A stretch of 64,000 bases of DNA from Metallyticus violacea (GCA_030762175.1 CM060833.1:1924501-1988500); one strand, 5' to 3'. Positions 10,556 to 22,599 are shown, counted from the first letter of the stretch. The notes: generated by a model not told the origin, from the sequence alone. Numbers and translations: made by a program.

Positions 10556-12639
10556 GCCAGAGCCCAGAAGTTCAGGCCTTTATTTTAGTTAAAATACAAA
10601 AGAGCATTCAGCTTACAGGACATCATGGAAATTTGATCAAGACAATGAAAAGTAGTTTTTAATAGTCCTGGAGAATGAGCAAAACACGTGGAGTGGTTTC
10701 CGGTCGAGTTCATTTTCTGTTTATGCGTTTATAGGGGAATCAGGTTATTATTTCTCTTACTTCCATACTGAACACATTATAGGGACGGTTTATTGCACAG
10801 CTGTACCGCTCTCATCTTTCTCGCTTGCAATTGTTTGTTATATTTATAAGCTGGAAGTTACCTCCCCCACATATTTCTTAGAATTGTCTCGCGCAGATCG
10901 ATACAAAGTCATTCGCCAGGACTATTCAAAACTACTTTCTCCTTTCCTCATCCTCTTTTTTCTGGTATCCTCTATTTAAAGATCTTAAGTGAATGGGTCG
11001 AGGAGAAAGTTGTTGACTGCTTGAAAAGAAATAAACGAAATAAGATTTTCAATAGATATTTTGGTGAGATGAACATGCCATTTGATTTTTAAACTTTTTC
11101 ACTTCAATAGATTGAAATTCTTTGTGTGCTTTTTAAAATGCTTAAATAACCGCAGAAAAAATCCGTTACGATCGAAAACAGCAACAAAAGATTTTAAATC
11201 TTAAAATAGGTCACAGAAGCCAAAAAGACAAAATAACAACTGACCCTACCGACCTCAAATGTTCATTTCTATCTGAGCCTTAAATATATTCACCCAGACA
11301 GAAAAGACGTTTTGTCTTACTTCCCGGCTCTGCTATGAATGCTTTTCATAGTTCATTTCCTGATCGTTTCGAGGCAGGCACCAGCATGTGTGATAATAAG
11401 ACCCTGTCAGGGACTCTTTCACACTACCAACACTCGGAATCCGTGTATACCGCTGATTTAAGTGCTCTGATAAACGACACGGTGCATACAACAATCTTGT
11501 TATTTTCACAATTTTGGAAATTAAATTCAATAAACTTCACTGCTTTTCTAAGGATTTCTCTGCTCCCGGGTAATGAACCTCTTTCCTGCAGAATATCAGT
11601 AGATTTCGCTATGTAGAATTTCTTTAGAATATTCCTGAAATTTTCTTCGAATTATGCACTTGTTCACATCGTTTAATATAATCTTATTTGCAACCGTTTT
11701 CCAACTTTACGAGGCTATATAATTTTCCTGTTCCGAATTCTTTCTAAGTTCACCCTACTTTCTAATTTTACTTTACCCAGTACAAGCAACAGTAGGTTCA
11801 GTGAGGTCAGACCCCCTTTCCTCTCTTCGGCACTAGATAACATTAAACAATACGCTGCGCTTGCTCGTGAATCATCTTTACTGCTAGCACATTAGAAATC
11901 CAAACCTAACTACCGTGTTTACTGACATCTCTTTCCATCACCACATTCCACTCACTTTTTCGAGTAATATAATGAAAAGGACAGAAAACAACAAGGAAAG
12001 AGGAAAGAACATATGGGATAAAGTTGATTATACTTGAGTTTTCTTTATATTATTGCTCATATTTAAGAGTATTGTGAAAATGACTGCTTATTTACAGCTG
12101 AATTATCAAATATGATTCACCGCCCCATGATTTTTTTTATTGTCACTTAATTTTATTTGACATTTGGCTACTTTCTGGTAATTTATTAATGTAACGTTGG
12201 CGACAATGGTTATCAATAACTTGATAATCCTGCCCGCCCATACTATTTTTAGATACACTGGCCATGGCCTTCAACTAGAACATTTTTCTCGGAAAATTCA
12301 CCCAATGTCCCGAGTTTAAGTCCAATTGAGCGGAAATTCTGTCAGGAGATGTGCAGAAATTTATTGTTGACAGTTGTTTTCGATATTTTGTTCTAGTCGC
12401 TGTGCAAATTCAGTACACGGCTCTTATTTGTGAAGAATACTGGATTAGAGCTACTCGAAGGACACACCACAGAGAGGATTTGGTGTCCGCAATCCCCCGG
12501 AAGGGAACACAATGTGGCAAACATATTGGAAACAAGTGGATATCTCTCTTGTGAGTGAAAAAGGAAAACATGTTCATATAGACTGCCCACAGTTGTTGTG
12601 GCAAGACGTTTGTCACCTACTCAATGTGTCAGAGAGCTA
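10556..12639. other. Unassigned AT-rich sequence
   Basis: Over 2 kb with no recognised coding frame, terminal repeat or SINE. Open frames here are short, and opposing frames overlap as expected by chance. Confidence 0.3.
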
Positions 12640-13215
12640 TGAAAAGTGCTGACATATAGGTTACAGAAACCAGATAAGAATAAAAGAGTGAAGTATCAGG
12701 TTGGCTTTAGACGTTCATTGTGCAAAACCCTGGCATATTGTCTATCACACGGTTCCATTTATGTAGCTATGCCAACCCACAGAACTCGTGCCATTGGGTC
12801 GTCCAAAATTCACATGTCCTTCAGGAAGCACCTTGTACTCAGTTAAAGTTTGGATTTGGTACGCAGAGTACCGCCGGAGTTTGTTGAGCAACTGGACGAT
12901 GTAGAACTGGGTCATGGATATCTTCAACAAGATGACGCTACAAGCCATACATCAAACCAATCCTTGGCGCTAATTGATCATTTCCTTGAAGATCTAATAA
13001 TCTCAAAGAACCTGTGGCCACCGAGATCTCCTGATTTGACAACACCGGCCTTCTTCCCCATGCGGTTACTTAAAAGACAGACCTTACACCACACGCCCCG
13101 AGACATTGGAAGATCTGAAGCACAACATTACACAGGAGATTAATGGATTTGACAACACAGTCCTCCACGAGCGGCCAGTAACATGGAACGACGTGTTGAG
13201 GGAGGGAGGACATTT
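12640..13215 (+). pseudogene. DUF4817-type transposase, C-terminal catalytic half
   Basis: The frame at 12850-13143 carries LDDVELGHGYLQQDDATSHTS (second catalytic Asp region) and LWPPRSPDLTTPAFF (third-Asp region; the usual Asp before FF reads Ala). After a frameshift it continues with DRPYTTRPETLEDLKHNI, TQEINGFDN and a final EGGHFL near 13200, the normal C-terminus of this family. The middle and N-terminal domains are missing or unreadable. One catalytic Asp is replaced and there is at least one frameshift, so it is inactive. Confidence 0.8.
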
Positions 13216-13839
13216 TCTATAGAAGTTAATAATCTCCCAAAGACAATCTACATTTGATATATAATAAGTTGTGGCTAACATCATACGTTGTGAAATTAAT
13301 GAAGAAAGTGATGTGTTAGTCTATGTAAATCGCTGTTCATGAGCTAATGCCGATCTTAAAAGTTTCACTACTGACAAAGTCAGTATTTGGATAGTTCCGG
13401 TACTTGGGTCTAGTTCTTTGTGCCTACGACCCAGGACATGGCGGTGACATGTTTACAGATAGAACACCAAACCTTGCCCTGTAACGGAATGAAACGGGGG
13501 AGCGGAAAACACGTGGAATGTGAATATCCATTGCAGTACTCTCCTAAGTGACCTCAACAGGAATTGAACTCATGATCTCCCTAATGAGCCTGAGCCAACT
13601 TGCTGATAACCTGATCCTCTTATGATCAGGTTGTACGAGTACCAACAAGTGGATGATAAACATTCCAAATGCTATTGAAGAATATGTCATTTTATTTTGT
13701 TATTTTGCAGAGTACCACTCACAACACTTTTCAATACGTTTATGTCTTTTCTCCCCAGGAACATGAGATTGTGTCCGAATTGATTTGGGCTGAGAGTGTA
13801 TATCATTATGTGAAGTGGAACACCCGCACAATGCCTCCA
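13216..13839. other. Unassigned; short shared repeat at 13460-13565
   Basis: 13460-13565 resembles 1505-1600 (core gaatgaaacgggggagcgga). On the minus strand, near 13560-13620, there is a tRNA-like stretch with gagttcaattcctgttgag (a B-box-like motif), so this may be a worn SINE. No coding frame was recognised. Confidence 0.3.
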
Positions 13840-13849
13840 CTAGTTTGAC

Positions 13850-14160
13850 ACAGACAAGGGTTGAAGTCTGTCGTCGGCGGCTGCTAGAAATGAACATTGG
13901 GATTTTTTTTGGAGAAGCTAGCGACTGGTGAAGTCATGGCGTCATTTGCACACGCCAGAGAAGAAAGTCTGGAAATATACAGGGAGCACAGAAAGCTGTG
14001 CTGCTCCATCTGCGGTCAAACAGACGATCGCGTCTTTTGGGATGGTTCAGCCGGAACATCGAGGTGCTTCCTCCAACCTGACAATGTGCGGCCCCAGACC
14101 AGCAAGGGATTCATTGTTAAGCGCACCCACCATCTCACTCCCTCTCATTCGACAATAGGA
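13850..14160 (+). pseudogene. Mariner transposase relic, internally deleted
   Basis: Reading across frames gives VEVCRRRLLEMN near 13865, then a first-Asp region (EKLATGEV near 13912, where VTGDEV is usual), then YREHRK, then RVFWDG near 14030, where VFWDxxG is usual. Immediately afterwards comes LQPDNVRPQTSKG near 14074, which resembles the second-Asp motif HDNARPHT. The normal 60-70 residues between VFWD and HDNARPHT are missing. The 151-residue open frame at 13897-14352 mixes coding and non-coding frames and is not a gene. Confidence 0.55.
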
Positions 14161-14804
14161 AGAATTCGCTGCGAAGTGATGAACTCGGCATCGCGAGGAA
14201 ATCTAGGCGGCTATGTGGCTAGCAATGGATTCCTGACGTCATGTTGTATAACAAATAGAGTACTATTTCCGAACGCCGCTTGCATAAAATGTGGGGCAAT
14301 TTTACAGTGTCTAGTATTATCACTTTTGTCTAAGCAGCAGCACATTACCTGAAAGCAATAACTATGTTTACACTCTCACCTCTGCACCACTAAATGAATA
14401 TAAAGAAACTGGATAGATGTGATAACTTGCTTTTCTGATTGAACTCTGATACATTCCTCGTGCGTATCACATCAACAGATGCAGTAACAGGAAAAAACGC
14501 CATCAACTAACCCATTCTTGTTACCTACACATTAATTATATAAGTATTGTGTATATATAGCCAATCAAAAAGTTTCCGTATCTCTCTTGTTCACTTGCCG
14601 GTGTTAATGCGCTGGACGTTGAAGTAATGACCTATGGTAGTGTATTCCAGCTACAAACTGAGGGTCTTCAAGTTTTTTGAACATCACAGACGAAACATTG
14701 AAAATGAAATTGCTAGCACTGAAACCAAGTTCACATTCAGATGAGTACCAAGCTTTAAAGCACACATTACCAAGCGGAGTAAAACTGCACCCCAACTGAA
14801 ACAA
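14161..14804. other. Unassigned sequence
   Basis: No feature recognised between the mariner relic and the mitochondrial insert. Confidence 0.3.
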
Positions 14805-15015
14805 TTAATTTTACCAAGGAAATAAAACTATTAATTTTAACATCCCTATTAGCATTAGGAGGATTGCCTCCCTTCTTAGGATTTTCCCCTAAAAGAATCT
14901 CTATCCAACTAATATCTCAAAACTTTTTACCTATTACTATAACAATTATAGTTTTATGTTCACTGTGTTCATTTTTGCTTATTCAAACATCATCTACTTA
15001 ATTAGGAAAAACTTG
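14805..15015 (+). pseudogene. ND2: Nuclear mitochondrial insert (NUMT): ND2 fragment
   Basis: Read with the invertebrate mitochondrial code, the plus strand from about 14822 gives MKLLILTSLLALGGLPPFLG and continues FSPK, then ISIQLMSQNFLPITMTIMV and LCSLCSFL, ending at a stop (TAA near 14999). GGLPPFLGF followed by PKW is the strongly conserved C-terminal block of NADH dehydrogenase subunit 2. ATA is used where Met is expected, and the Trp after PK (TGA in mitochondria) is AGA here. The subunit is an inner-membrane part of complex I when functional; this is only about 65-70 codons with no mitochondrial neighbours, so it is a dead nuclear copy. The exact boundaries are uncertain. Confidence 0.85.
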
Positions 15016-18000
15016 AACACTTTAAAGAGCATTTTCTTGCAAGTTCATTTAAGGCCATGTGAACAGGACTTGCATACTGTTAACAGTTTAACTTTCAGAA
15101 TGTTCCTTATAAGCAAAACACGTACACTTAACACATTTCATATACATAGTTTACATTCTTTCCTCAGCTTCTTCCGTATATCGTTCCCAAAAAATCCTTC
15201 ATTGTAGCAGAAGTTCATCAGTGTGAGTTTTATGAGTTCTTGTCCCAATCGCAGGAGAAACTTCCTTCACCTGTCAAGTGACTTAATATTCCAATCAGAT
15301 TAACCTCTGTAATGTTTATGTAAAACAAGAACGATCACCGGTTTCTTACAGGGATATTCACCCTCCCTTTGGTTTATTGTGTCTACTAGTGTGATTGTAA
15401 TGTAGTATTATATCTGACTTGTTTGCAGTTTCTTCATTTGCACAACTCTCATCACAGCGCTCAGAACCTAAAATGATAGCTGCCTTATTTTTGGGGGGCA
15501 CACATGAGACCAAAGTGAGATATTTATTGAAAGCAAACATCGACAAAAACTATTTCATTGCAGGCTTAGGTTGAAGTTCTGGTAGAATTTCAGGTTTTTT
15601 TTTTCTTTGCCTTTAGTGCACCCTGTAACAAGTTCCCACACCCACGCATGCCCAAGAGTAAATGCTTTTAGATAATGTAAATAGTAATAATTATAAACAC
15701 ATTTTATAGTAGCAAACTGGAACATTTCATGTGTTGTTAAAATGCATTCATGGCTATCTGAACGTTTGACTCTATGACAATAGGGAAAACTTGTCTTTTG
15801 TCTTCTTATGTGTTTCTTCTGCTGGTAATGGCTGGAACGATGGGTCTCTCTACTATAACAATAGATGCATGTAGGTGGCAGAACAATAGATCATTTTGTA
15901 TCTTATTTGCTGAAGGTGCTTCAAAATTCTTTGAAGGTAGAAGGGGAAACAGGTGTTGGCGATGAAATCGTTACATCGTATGATCGGGAACTCTCCAATA
16001 AGGCGTCAAAGAGGCGATGAATTTAAAATATGGGCGTTTGGGAACTCAAAAGCTCACCAATAGTATTTAAATATTTCAAAGGCTCAGGGAAGCCGTGAGT
16101 ACTGTGCTGTAAACACCCCACGTAAGCTTTGAAACCACTTGGCGACGTTTGGATTTCACATATAAGGAGAAACAAATCTGGAAAGCACGTTTTTACCAGA
16201 TGACAGCCGCATTTCAGATCAGGAAGTTAAGGCAGTACAACGCATTACCAGATCGCTTTACCAGGGACAGTAGACGAGAGGCACACAGATGCGGCACGTG
16301 TCATAAAAGTTATAGAGATAACGAATCAGGTGGCCGATAGCTAGTGTAGTGTGGTTAAACATTTCAATGTTGTGTGATTTAAACCTCCCCTCTCCATGTC
16401 CCTCCTCTCGTGACCAATAAAGCAGGAATGACGACTTCGGGCCCCTGAACGACCCGGGGTATGAAGTGGGACCCTCGGTCCAGCGACTACATCAACTCAG
16501 TCATATAAAAACCGGTTCAATGTGAACACATCCGATATCGTCGACATCAACCCCAGCAAAAACCCGCTTCAACCCATAATCAAAAGTACCACAGTTATAA
16601 TAATGTTGGTGTTCAATTGCTAGTATCAGAGACGGTTAAATGTGACTGGCTCTTTGATTTGTGTAACTGCACTCACATTTTTAGATGCGTCGCAAGTGGC
16701 AGGTTTTCACTTTCGTCGCCAGCCAACTCCAGAACATCTTCTGTATCATCAACGCGAGAGGAATGCATCATTACCTCGCTGCAGTTCACTAGGTGCTGCT
16801 ACAAAACCAGTGCGATATAAAGAATTAAAAACTTTTCATTGTTGTCGTAGAAAAATCTCCTTTTTCATTGTTGACACAAGAAAACAAACTTAAATAGCGC
16901 AAAGAAAGAGAAAAAAGCTAACCTACTTTACTAAACGGGTTACAAGTGTACCCAATAAAGTATTAAGAACCTCAATTGTTTATTTTAGTCTACATCACAA
17001 TATTTAACAAAGCCTATTTGGTGAAGTGTAATGCACACAGTAATTAAAAACTTGGTTGATGCAGTTTTTACGACCCATCCCCACTGAAATATCAATGTTG
17101 CAAACTTAATTATCATGTAATGTAAATACCATCTTTTAAAAGCACTGCAGCAGCAGGATAAATAGACTGTAGGACTTTTAAATCCGTTAGGTTTTTGAAC
17201 TCAACAGGCCCTTGTACTGTTAGCCTTTAAACTAGCCAATGTAAACAAAATGTTTCAAAATTTAAAAAAAATAGCGAATTGCACACGAAACAGGTGAACT
17301 TGACTTAGCCAATGGTAAATGTATGTTTGAACTTTTAAAAATGGCGTGACTTTGTGACCCCATGGCATCGTTAAGCCAACGATTACTTGATTTGAATTTA
17401 ATATATAAGGAAGCGTTTGCCCTGCTGAGGCACGCAGTTTGCAGTAGTCATTACAAGTTCGACGTGGCTGAAACACGCAGAGAAAATGTTCTACTTCGGA
17501 CGCGGGAACGCAGTTTAGACAGTTTTTAAGTTGAGAAGCGGTTTACAGTTACATCTGTTATTATTCTGATTCCGATGCAGACACTCAGTTGTAACATATA
17601 CACTGCGACACACAAAGTACTCAGTTTCATTTTTAAGTTCGATTCGCTTGTATTCAACGTAGCTAAAGTCTATCGTACGCAAAACACCAGAGAAGGCGAA
17701 ATATTTTGAACATAATAAAATACCATGTCGCATCGCATGCTGAGCTTCTTTCCCAGTCTTGTTCAGCATGAATGAACAAAAATATCAGAATTCACCTGAA
17801 AAATTGTTACCATTGAAGCGTAGGCAACAACACCGAAGCGATCATTCATCAGTTTACCAAACCACTTCCAAATTGGCATCACAACGCTAGGTCGCTAGGA
17901 CGTCGCTTCAAAATTGGTGCCCAACTTGGGATCTCAGCCGGAGTCTACTGAACCGCTTTATTGTATATGGAACAGTAAGGATATTAGGACGTTCCTTGCA
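15016..18000. other. Unassigned sequence, about 3 kb
   Basis: No transposase, SINE or TIR recognised. 17398-17410 has a TATA-like aatatataagg about 40 bp before a cagtttgcagtagtcattac stretch, which could be a promoter of a host gene or an LTR, but no following coding frame supports it. A GC-rich patch with gggcccctgaacgacccggggt-like symmetry lies near 16440. Confidence 0.25.
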
Positions 18001-18009
18001 AGACCTACT

Positions 18010-18845
18010 GCATTTACCGAACCCCAATGTAGATATCGGCAGTAGGTAAAATGGTGGAAAATATGGTCCGTGCTTTTAATTACATGCATTTGTTAATTTG
18101 GTTCGTTGCAGTTACCTGGTTTATAGTTGGAAGTAAATTAATAGTAGCGTGTTAGTTTCTTCAGTTAATATTGATTTAGCAAAATCATACCAGGGGCTTG
18201 TGTAATAGAAAGTGTTTAGTGCAACATGAGTTGCTCTTGTATGGCAGTGCACCGCATATTTACATTTCTAAATAGTAGTGATATAGGAAAGGTGGATAAA
18301 GAGTATACATTGTGCAAAGTTTGAAGTTAATGATGAAACTGTATTAAACATTTCATACTAAACTTTAAGGTTAGGAAGGACATTTTCCTAATCTACCTCA
18401 TATGTGACAGTAGGAAGGAAAGATCCGGAAGAACGTGTGAAGTGGGTGATGAGAGTTTTAGTGAACGGTGTTATGTTTTGACTCTCTGTAAGTCGAGGTA
18501 GGTAACTATCATATTTATAACTATTTCCAAGGAAGACAAACTCCTTTTCATTAAAATAGACGATCATAAACACGATCTATGTCGAATAGTTTAGATGTGC
18601 AGTAATTTGGTAGTTGGTATATTTTAAAAAAGAATTGTGCCTACCTATGGAATTAAAATACATATTTTTATATTTCGTTTATATATGAGAAAGGTTGTTT
18701 GCAAACAATTTCAGGTTCCTAAAAGCATCGAAATATTTTATAAAGATAAATAAACGCAATACTGCGTAAAGGTTTCGCATTTTCTATTGACAGTGTAGGG
18801 AGACATCGGCTGCCATTTTCATTCCATATGGGGTCTTCTAGTCAC
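18010..18845 (+). mobile_element. TIR element T1, copy 2
   Basis: Begins with aaccccaatgtagatatcgg near 18020 and aaaatggtggaaaatatggtc at 18049, matching the start of copy 3 read on its own strand. It then has gttacctggtttatagttgg, taatagaaagtgtttagt, ggttaggaaggacatttt, a block near 18420-18460 with agatccggaagaa, and cgtttatatatgagaaagg near 18676. It ends near cggctgccattttcattcc (18808) and atatggggtc, the counterpart of the copy 3 left end. No transposase recognised. Confidence 0.7.
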
Positions 18846-19767
18846 GGAAATCATTTCATCATTAACAAGATGAAATTATGGATTTTCTGCTGCATAATTC
18901 ACACCATTTTCTTTATTGATAGTTTTTAAGCGTTAAATTTTGATGCATGGACTAAAGACAGAGAGCAGATTATTTTGTTGCGTACACTCCTGGTAAAGAC
19001 AATTAAAAATTCCAGTTGGATGCATTAAAATATCCTCTCCTCTAAGGCCAAGAGTAATTCCATATTTAAATTTATAACGGTCTAATTGCCAATAAAGAGT
19101 CCTTTATCCCTCTCACGCAGATAAATTAGACGTCACCTAACTGGCAAAACTTTCATTTATGGAGTCGTTTGTAATTATCCGTGACAGTTAACAGATGTAA
19201 TTCTTCCATATTACACAGCTGCCAAGTTGGCGGGTTCACAAGGCTACTCAACCACCACTACGAGTTCCCAGGTAAGTTTTCAGAACCTGAAAGAGAACGA
19301 CGTGCATTATTTTCCTTGTGGCGTGATTCATTTCCAGTTCTATGGCAAGATGAAAGGAACACGACCGAGCTCTGTGGTGCTTCCCTTAGCCATAAATTAT
19401 CAAGCCACCCACCCACCCTCTCCTAACGTGAGCCGGAGATTTGTTAAACAGCTGGCAACATTCCTGTTTACAACACCCTGGTTCAAGGATCTATTTGTCC
19501 TTCCTAATACTGAGTGAAGCAGGCACCATCAGAACTGAATTTTAATATCCTAACGGGGCTTGATTGTTTGTTGGTAATAAGTTTTATCGTAAAATCACGC
19601 CCAAAGGAATAAAGCCCTAGATCTTTACAATTTATGGCTGAAAATCTTTATTTTTTACACCGATATTTTTGCATTATCATTTACTCTAACGCTAAACTTT
19701 GATACATCTGCGAAGAAGACTTTATTCCAGATTTCTTCACTTCCTTAGCTCTCAGATGCTTTTAGCG
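18846..19767. other. Unassigned sequence
   Basis: Contains two overlapping short plus-strand frames (19181-19517) without recognisable domains. No repeat identified. Confidence 0.25.
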
Positions 19768-19802
19768 AATTCCAAAGAAATGTAAACAATTCAGTTGTAC
19801 CC
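19768..19802 (+). repeat. R1 repeat, 5' edge (copy 2, first part)
   Basis: gcgaattccaaagaaatgta followed by cagttgtaccc matches the 5' edge of R1 at 35187, 51331 and 56463. The rest of this copy resumes at about 20411, so the DUF4817 derivative appears to have inserted near the start of R1. Confidence 0.45.
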
Positions 19803-19869
19803 ATATACAGAGGACAACGTCAAGCAAAGAAAACACTGTGTTAACATAACAAAACTGAATTCACACAAA

Positions 19870-20211
19870 CAGAAAATGATGAGCACTAATCATCTTACAC
19901 TTTTACACTTACAACAGTTGCACATCGGCGTCGATACACTTCTGAGTACGTTGAACTACTGATTGAGCAACGTTTACGAAAGTGTCCTCAGCACAAGCAG
20001 TTTCAATTTCTTTCCGAAGTGCTGCCAGTGTGAATATCGCATACGGTACTATGAGTCTCAAATTTGTCTCGAATGCGTGCAATTGTTACTCACATTGGCG
20101 TTCTGTTCTGTACACACCTCTCCATTGCCTTTGAACTTCAACAACATTTTCGGTTTTCCAATACCACTTCAAAATCGCTTTCCGCTGTTCAAACGATAGT
20201 CTTGGCTCCAT
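19870..20211 (-). pseudogene. Internally deleted DUF4817-type transposase
   Basis: The minus strand from ATG at 20211 reads MEPRLSFEQRKAILKWYWK, then ENVVEVQRQWR, the start and first helix-turn-helix of this transposase family. After about 30 residues it passes directly into ALRKEIETACAEDTF, then VVQRTQKCIDAD, the normal C-terminal end. The entire DDE catalytic core is absent. This is a non-autonomous deletion derivative; any mobility would need a transposase from elsewhere. Frameshifts and stops are present. Confidence 0.75.
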
Positions 20212-20320
20212 TTTGTTGTAGCAACGCTAGCATAACGTAATATGAATCACATCTGTTTGCAGATTATCATACTACACATTACTATTGCTTTTCGGTCCAA
20301 CTTTGTAATATATTAAATAG

Positions 20321-20339
20321 ATATATACTGTGAAAGTTT

Positions 20340-20375
<36 letters not shown>

Positions 20376-20406
20376 ACACACATATACACTTTCACAGTAT
20401 ATATAT
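20321..20406. repeat. (CA)n microsatellite inside a 17-bp inverted repeat
   Basis: A CA run at 20340-20386 is bracketed by atatatactgtgaaagt (20321-20337) and its reverse complement actttcacagtatatatat (20388-20406). The arms are complementary over at least 17 bases. Confidence 0.9.
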
Positions 20407-21315
20407 GAAGGTGTATATTAAAGCTCTAATGGTCGCAATTTTTGTTTTTTCTCAACGAAACCCGGTATATAATCATTAATTGACAAATAATTTGTCGAGT
20501 TCGTAAATTGAAACATGAGGGTAGGGGTTAACCTAAAGCGAAACATTTTAAAAATATTGAAAATCGCTCTAGTGGCCGCAAATTTTCCTTTTTCTCAACG
20601 AAACTCGGTATATTGTTTTTAAATAAATTAATAAAACTAGTTTCCAAAAATTAGGCCAATAGGAGGGGGTATATCAGAAAAACGAGTAGGGGTTAAAACG
20701 AAATTTAAAAATCGCTCTAGCGGTGGATGTTTAATTTTTTTAAAAGTAAACTTGGTATATACCATTGAAAAAAATAAGAAGAATAGTTTCTGAAAATCAG
20801 TGAAAACGGACCCCATTAAAAACCGGCTACCTGAAACGCGACATTTAAAATCGCACTAGCGGAACTATTGGCTTTATCGCAACGAAACTCCTTATGTAGC
20901 GTTTAAATAAAATAAGAAAAATAGTTTCTGAAAATCAGGGAAATCAGGTCAATAAGAGTGGCGTTTTACCTGAAACCCAACATTTAAAAACTGCTCTAGC
21001 AGCACCAGAATTTGTTTTTTCGCAACTAAGTTCCGTATATCATTTAAATAAAATAATAAAACTTTAGTTTCTCAAAATGAAGGAAACTGAACCAGAAAAC
21101 GTTTGCGTTACATGTCTATACTACAATGACATTTAAATTAAATTTCAGAGACAATGAAAATTGATGGAACTTTCGATTGTTTATTGTTGATTCTGTATGT
21201 TTGCCCCGTACATTGTAAATATTTTAAACAGTAACATGTTTTTGTTTTATTGAAACACATGAACATCTTGTTCTTAAATACACAACGTAACTTTCTGTTA
21301 TTTTAGTGAACGTAA

Positions 21316-21486
21316 CGATCACGATAGGCGACCGACGGGATGCGGCATGCTGACCACATGCTCCCCAGCAATAAGAGGATGCAGAGGTCGCCGCGGCTCG
21401 CCCTGGGCTGTAGCGCCCAATGAGAAGAAGAAGAACAAGAACAAGAACAAGAACAAGAAGAAGAAGAAGAAGAAGAAGAAGAAGAA
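21316..21486 (+). mobile_element. SINE-like insertion with (GAA) tail in R1
   Basis: Extra sequence absent from the other R1 copies (52131 and 57508 run straight through). It is flanked by a near-duplicate target, agtgaacgtaa on the left and agtgaatgttaa on the right. It contains gatgcagaggtcgccgcggc and ggctgtagcgcc, and ends in an AAC/AAG-rich simple tail. The simple tail and target duplication fit a SINE or other retroposed fragment; no clear polymerase III boxes were seen, so it may be 5' truncated. Confidence 0.65.
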
Positions 21487-21642
21487 AGTGAATGTTAAGA
21501 TGATATCAAGGGCTCAGTTTATAAATATAGTAACATTTAAAAATACTGACACAGTATAGCTTTGTCTATCAGTGTTCATTTATTTAATTTAATTGATAGT
21601 AAGTTTTTGTCGTTTCCTTTCAATATTGTTAAATTGATTCTA

Positions 21643-21644
<2 letters not shown>

Positions 21645-21714
<70 letters not shown>
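21645..21714. repeat. (AAT)n microsatellite
   Basis: Perfect AAT run of about 70 bp at the fixed R1 position; the poly-asparagine frame across it is an artefact. Confidence 0.98.
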
Positions 21715-21715
<1 letters not shown>

Positions 21716-21862
21716 TGTGTTTTCTCGTTTGTGATGCTTATAGATTGCAAGAATTCTAATTTTGTTTCCCCTAATACCAAACATAATGCCATAACTTATT
21801 TCATTTCCTTACTTTGGATTTTACATTCAGTTTTAAAGTTATTCTGCTGTATACCGGCCGCT

Positions 21863-22599
21863 CAGTCTCCGGTAAGGATAAGGAAAGAGAGGACAGATCT
21901 GCCAACCTAAGTCGTGTAAAGCACATCTACATTCTAGAATAAATGAAGCTATTTTGGAACGTTTTAACCCTGTAAAGCGGCACCCTGTTTGGATATTCTG
22001 TAACGTTTTTAGTTGTAATATTTTATCCTGTTAGATTCGAGTTCTACTACACGCTAAGGAATTAATTCACGGTTTGCATTATTGGGGATGACCCGCGCAT
22101 CTGTGGTGAACTGCTCTGCTAGCACCAATCACCGTTCCTTTCGTGCGGCATTCTGCACTATGCTTTTAACCATAGCACGTGCGCCTAGTTGTCTGTTGTG
22201 ATGGTTCAAATAAAGCTGGTTTCATTCGTACATGAGGGATTTACAGTGTTATTATTGTTGTTATAGTTTGTTACAGTAACATGGCTATGGCTCGTCAGAA
22301 TCAAAGAAGAAAATATCGGGTCTTATAGAGCGCTACAGCTTCTCTGGGTCACGGGAAACGTCAGAGCGGTGAGGAATTCACTTAGGTGACGAATGCTGTG
22401 CAAAGAATTTTCTAGCGAGTAAGTTTGTTTCTTCTCTGTCATCAACAGAACAGCAGTAGACTTTTATCTGCCTCTTGCTTTCCCTCTTTGCACAGTCTTG
22501 ACACAGTAGACTGGTATCCACTTTATCCATGGGGGTTTATATTCTAATATTTAATATGAATTCATTTTTCCTCCATCACGAATCATTTTTTACAGTAAA
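21863..22599. other. Unassigned sequence
   Basis: No recognised feature between R1 and the pseudogene that follows. Confidence 0.3.

Larger units (their letters stand above)
20411..21862 (+). repeat. Dispersed repeat R1, main body (copy 2)
   Basis: Five degenerate internal units of about 140-150 bp, each built around a core like tcgctctagcggccgcaa, tctcaacgaaactcggtat and agtttctgaaaatcaggg (near 20430, 20570, 20710, 20850, 20995). They are followed by the conserved tail: tttcgattgtttattgttga, tagtaacatgtttttgtttt, gatatcaagggctcag, an AAT array (21645-21714), then a final block ending aaagttattctgctg. There is no coding potential that I can see. A SINE interrupts the tail at 21316-21486. 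Confidence 0.8.

Noticed and set aside
9500..13215. One DUF4817 element split by a 3-kb insertion (N-terminal part at 9.5 kb, catalytic part at 12.6 kb)
   Set aside because: Same strand and order, but no matching TIRs or insertion boundaries were found, and the family is abundant here, so two separate relics are as likely.
13897..14352. 151-residue open frame that looks like a gene
   Set aside because: Mariner motifs appear in and out of this frame, so the open reading is accidental over a mariner relic.
21562..21759. Poly-asparagine open frame
   Set aside because: Produced by the AAT microsatellite of R1.
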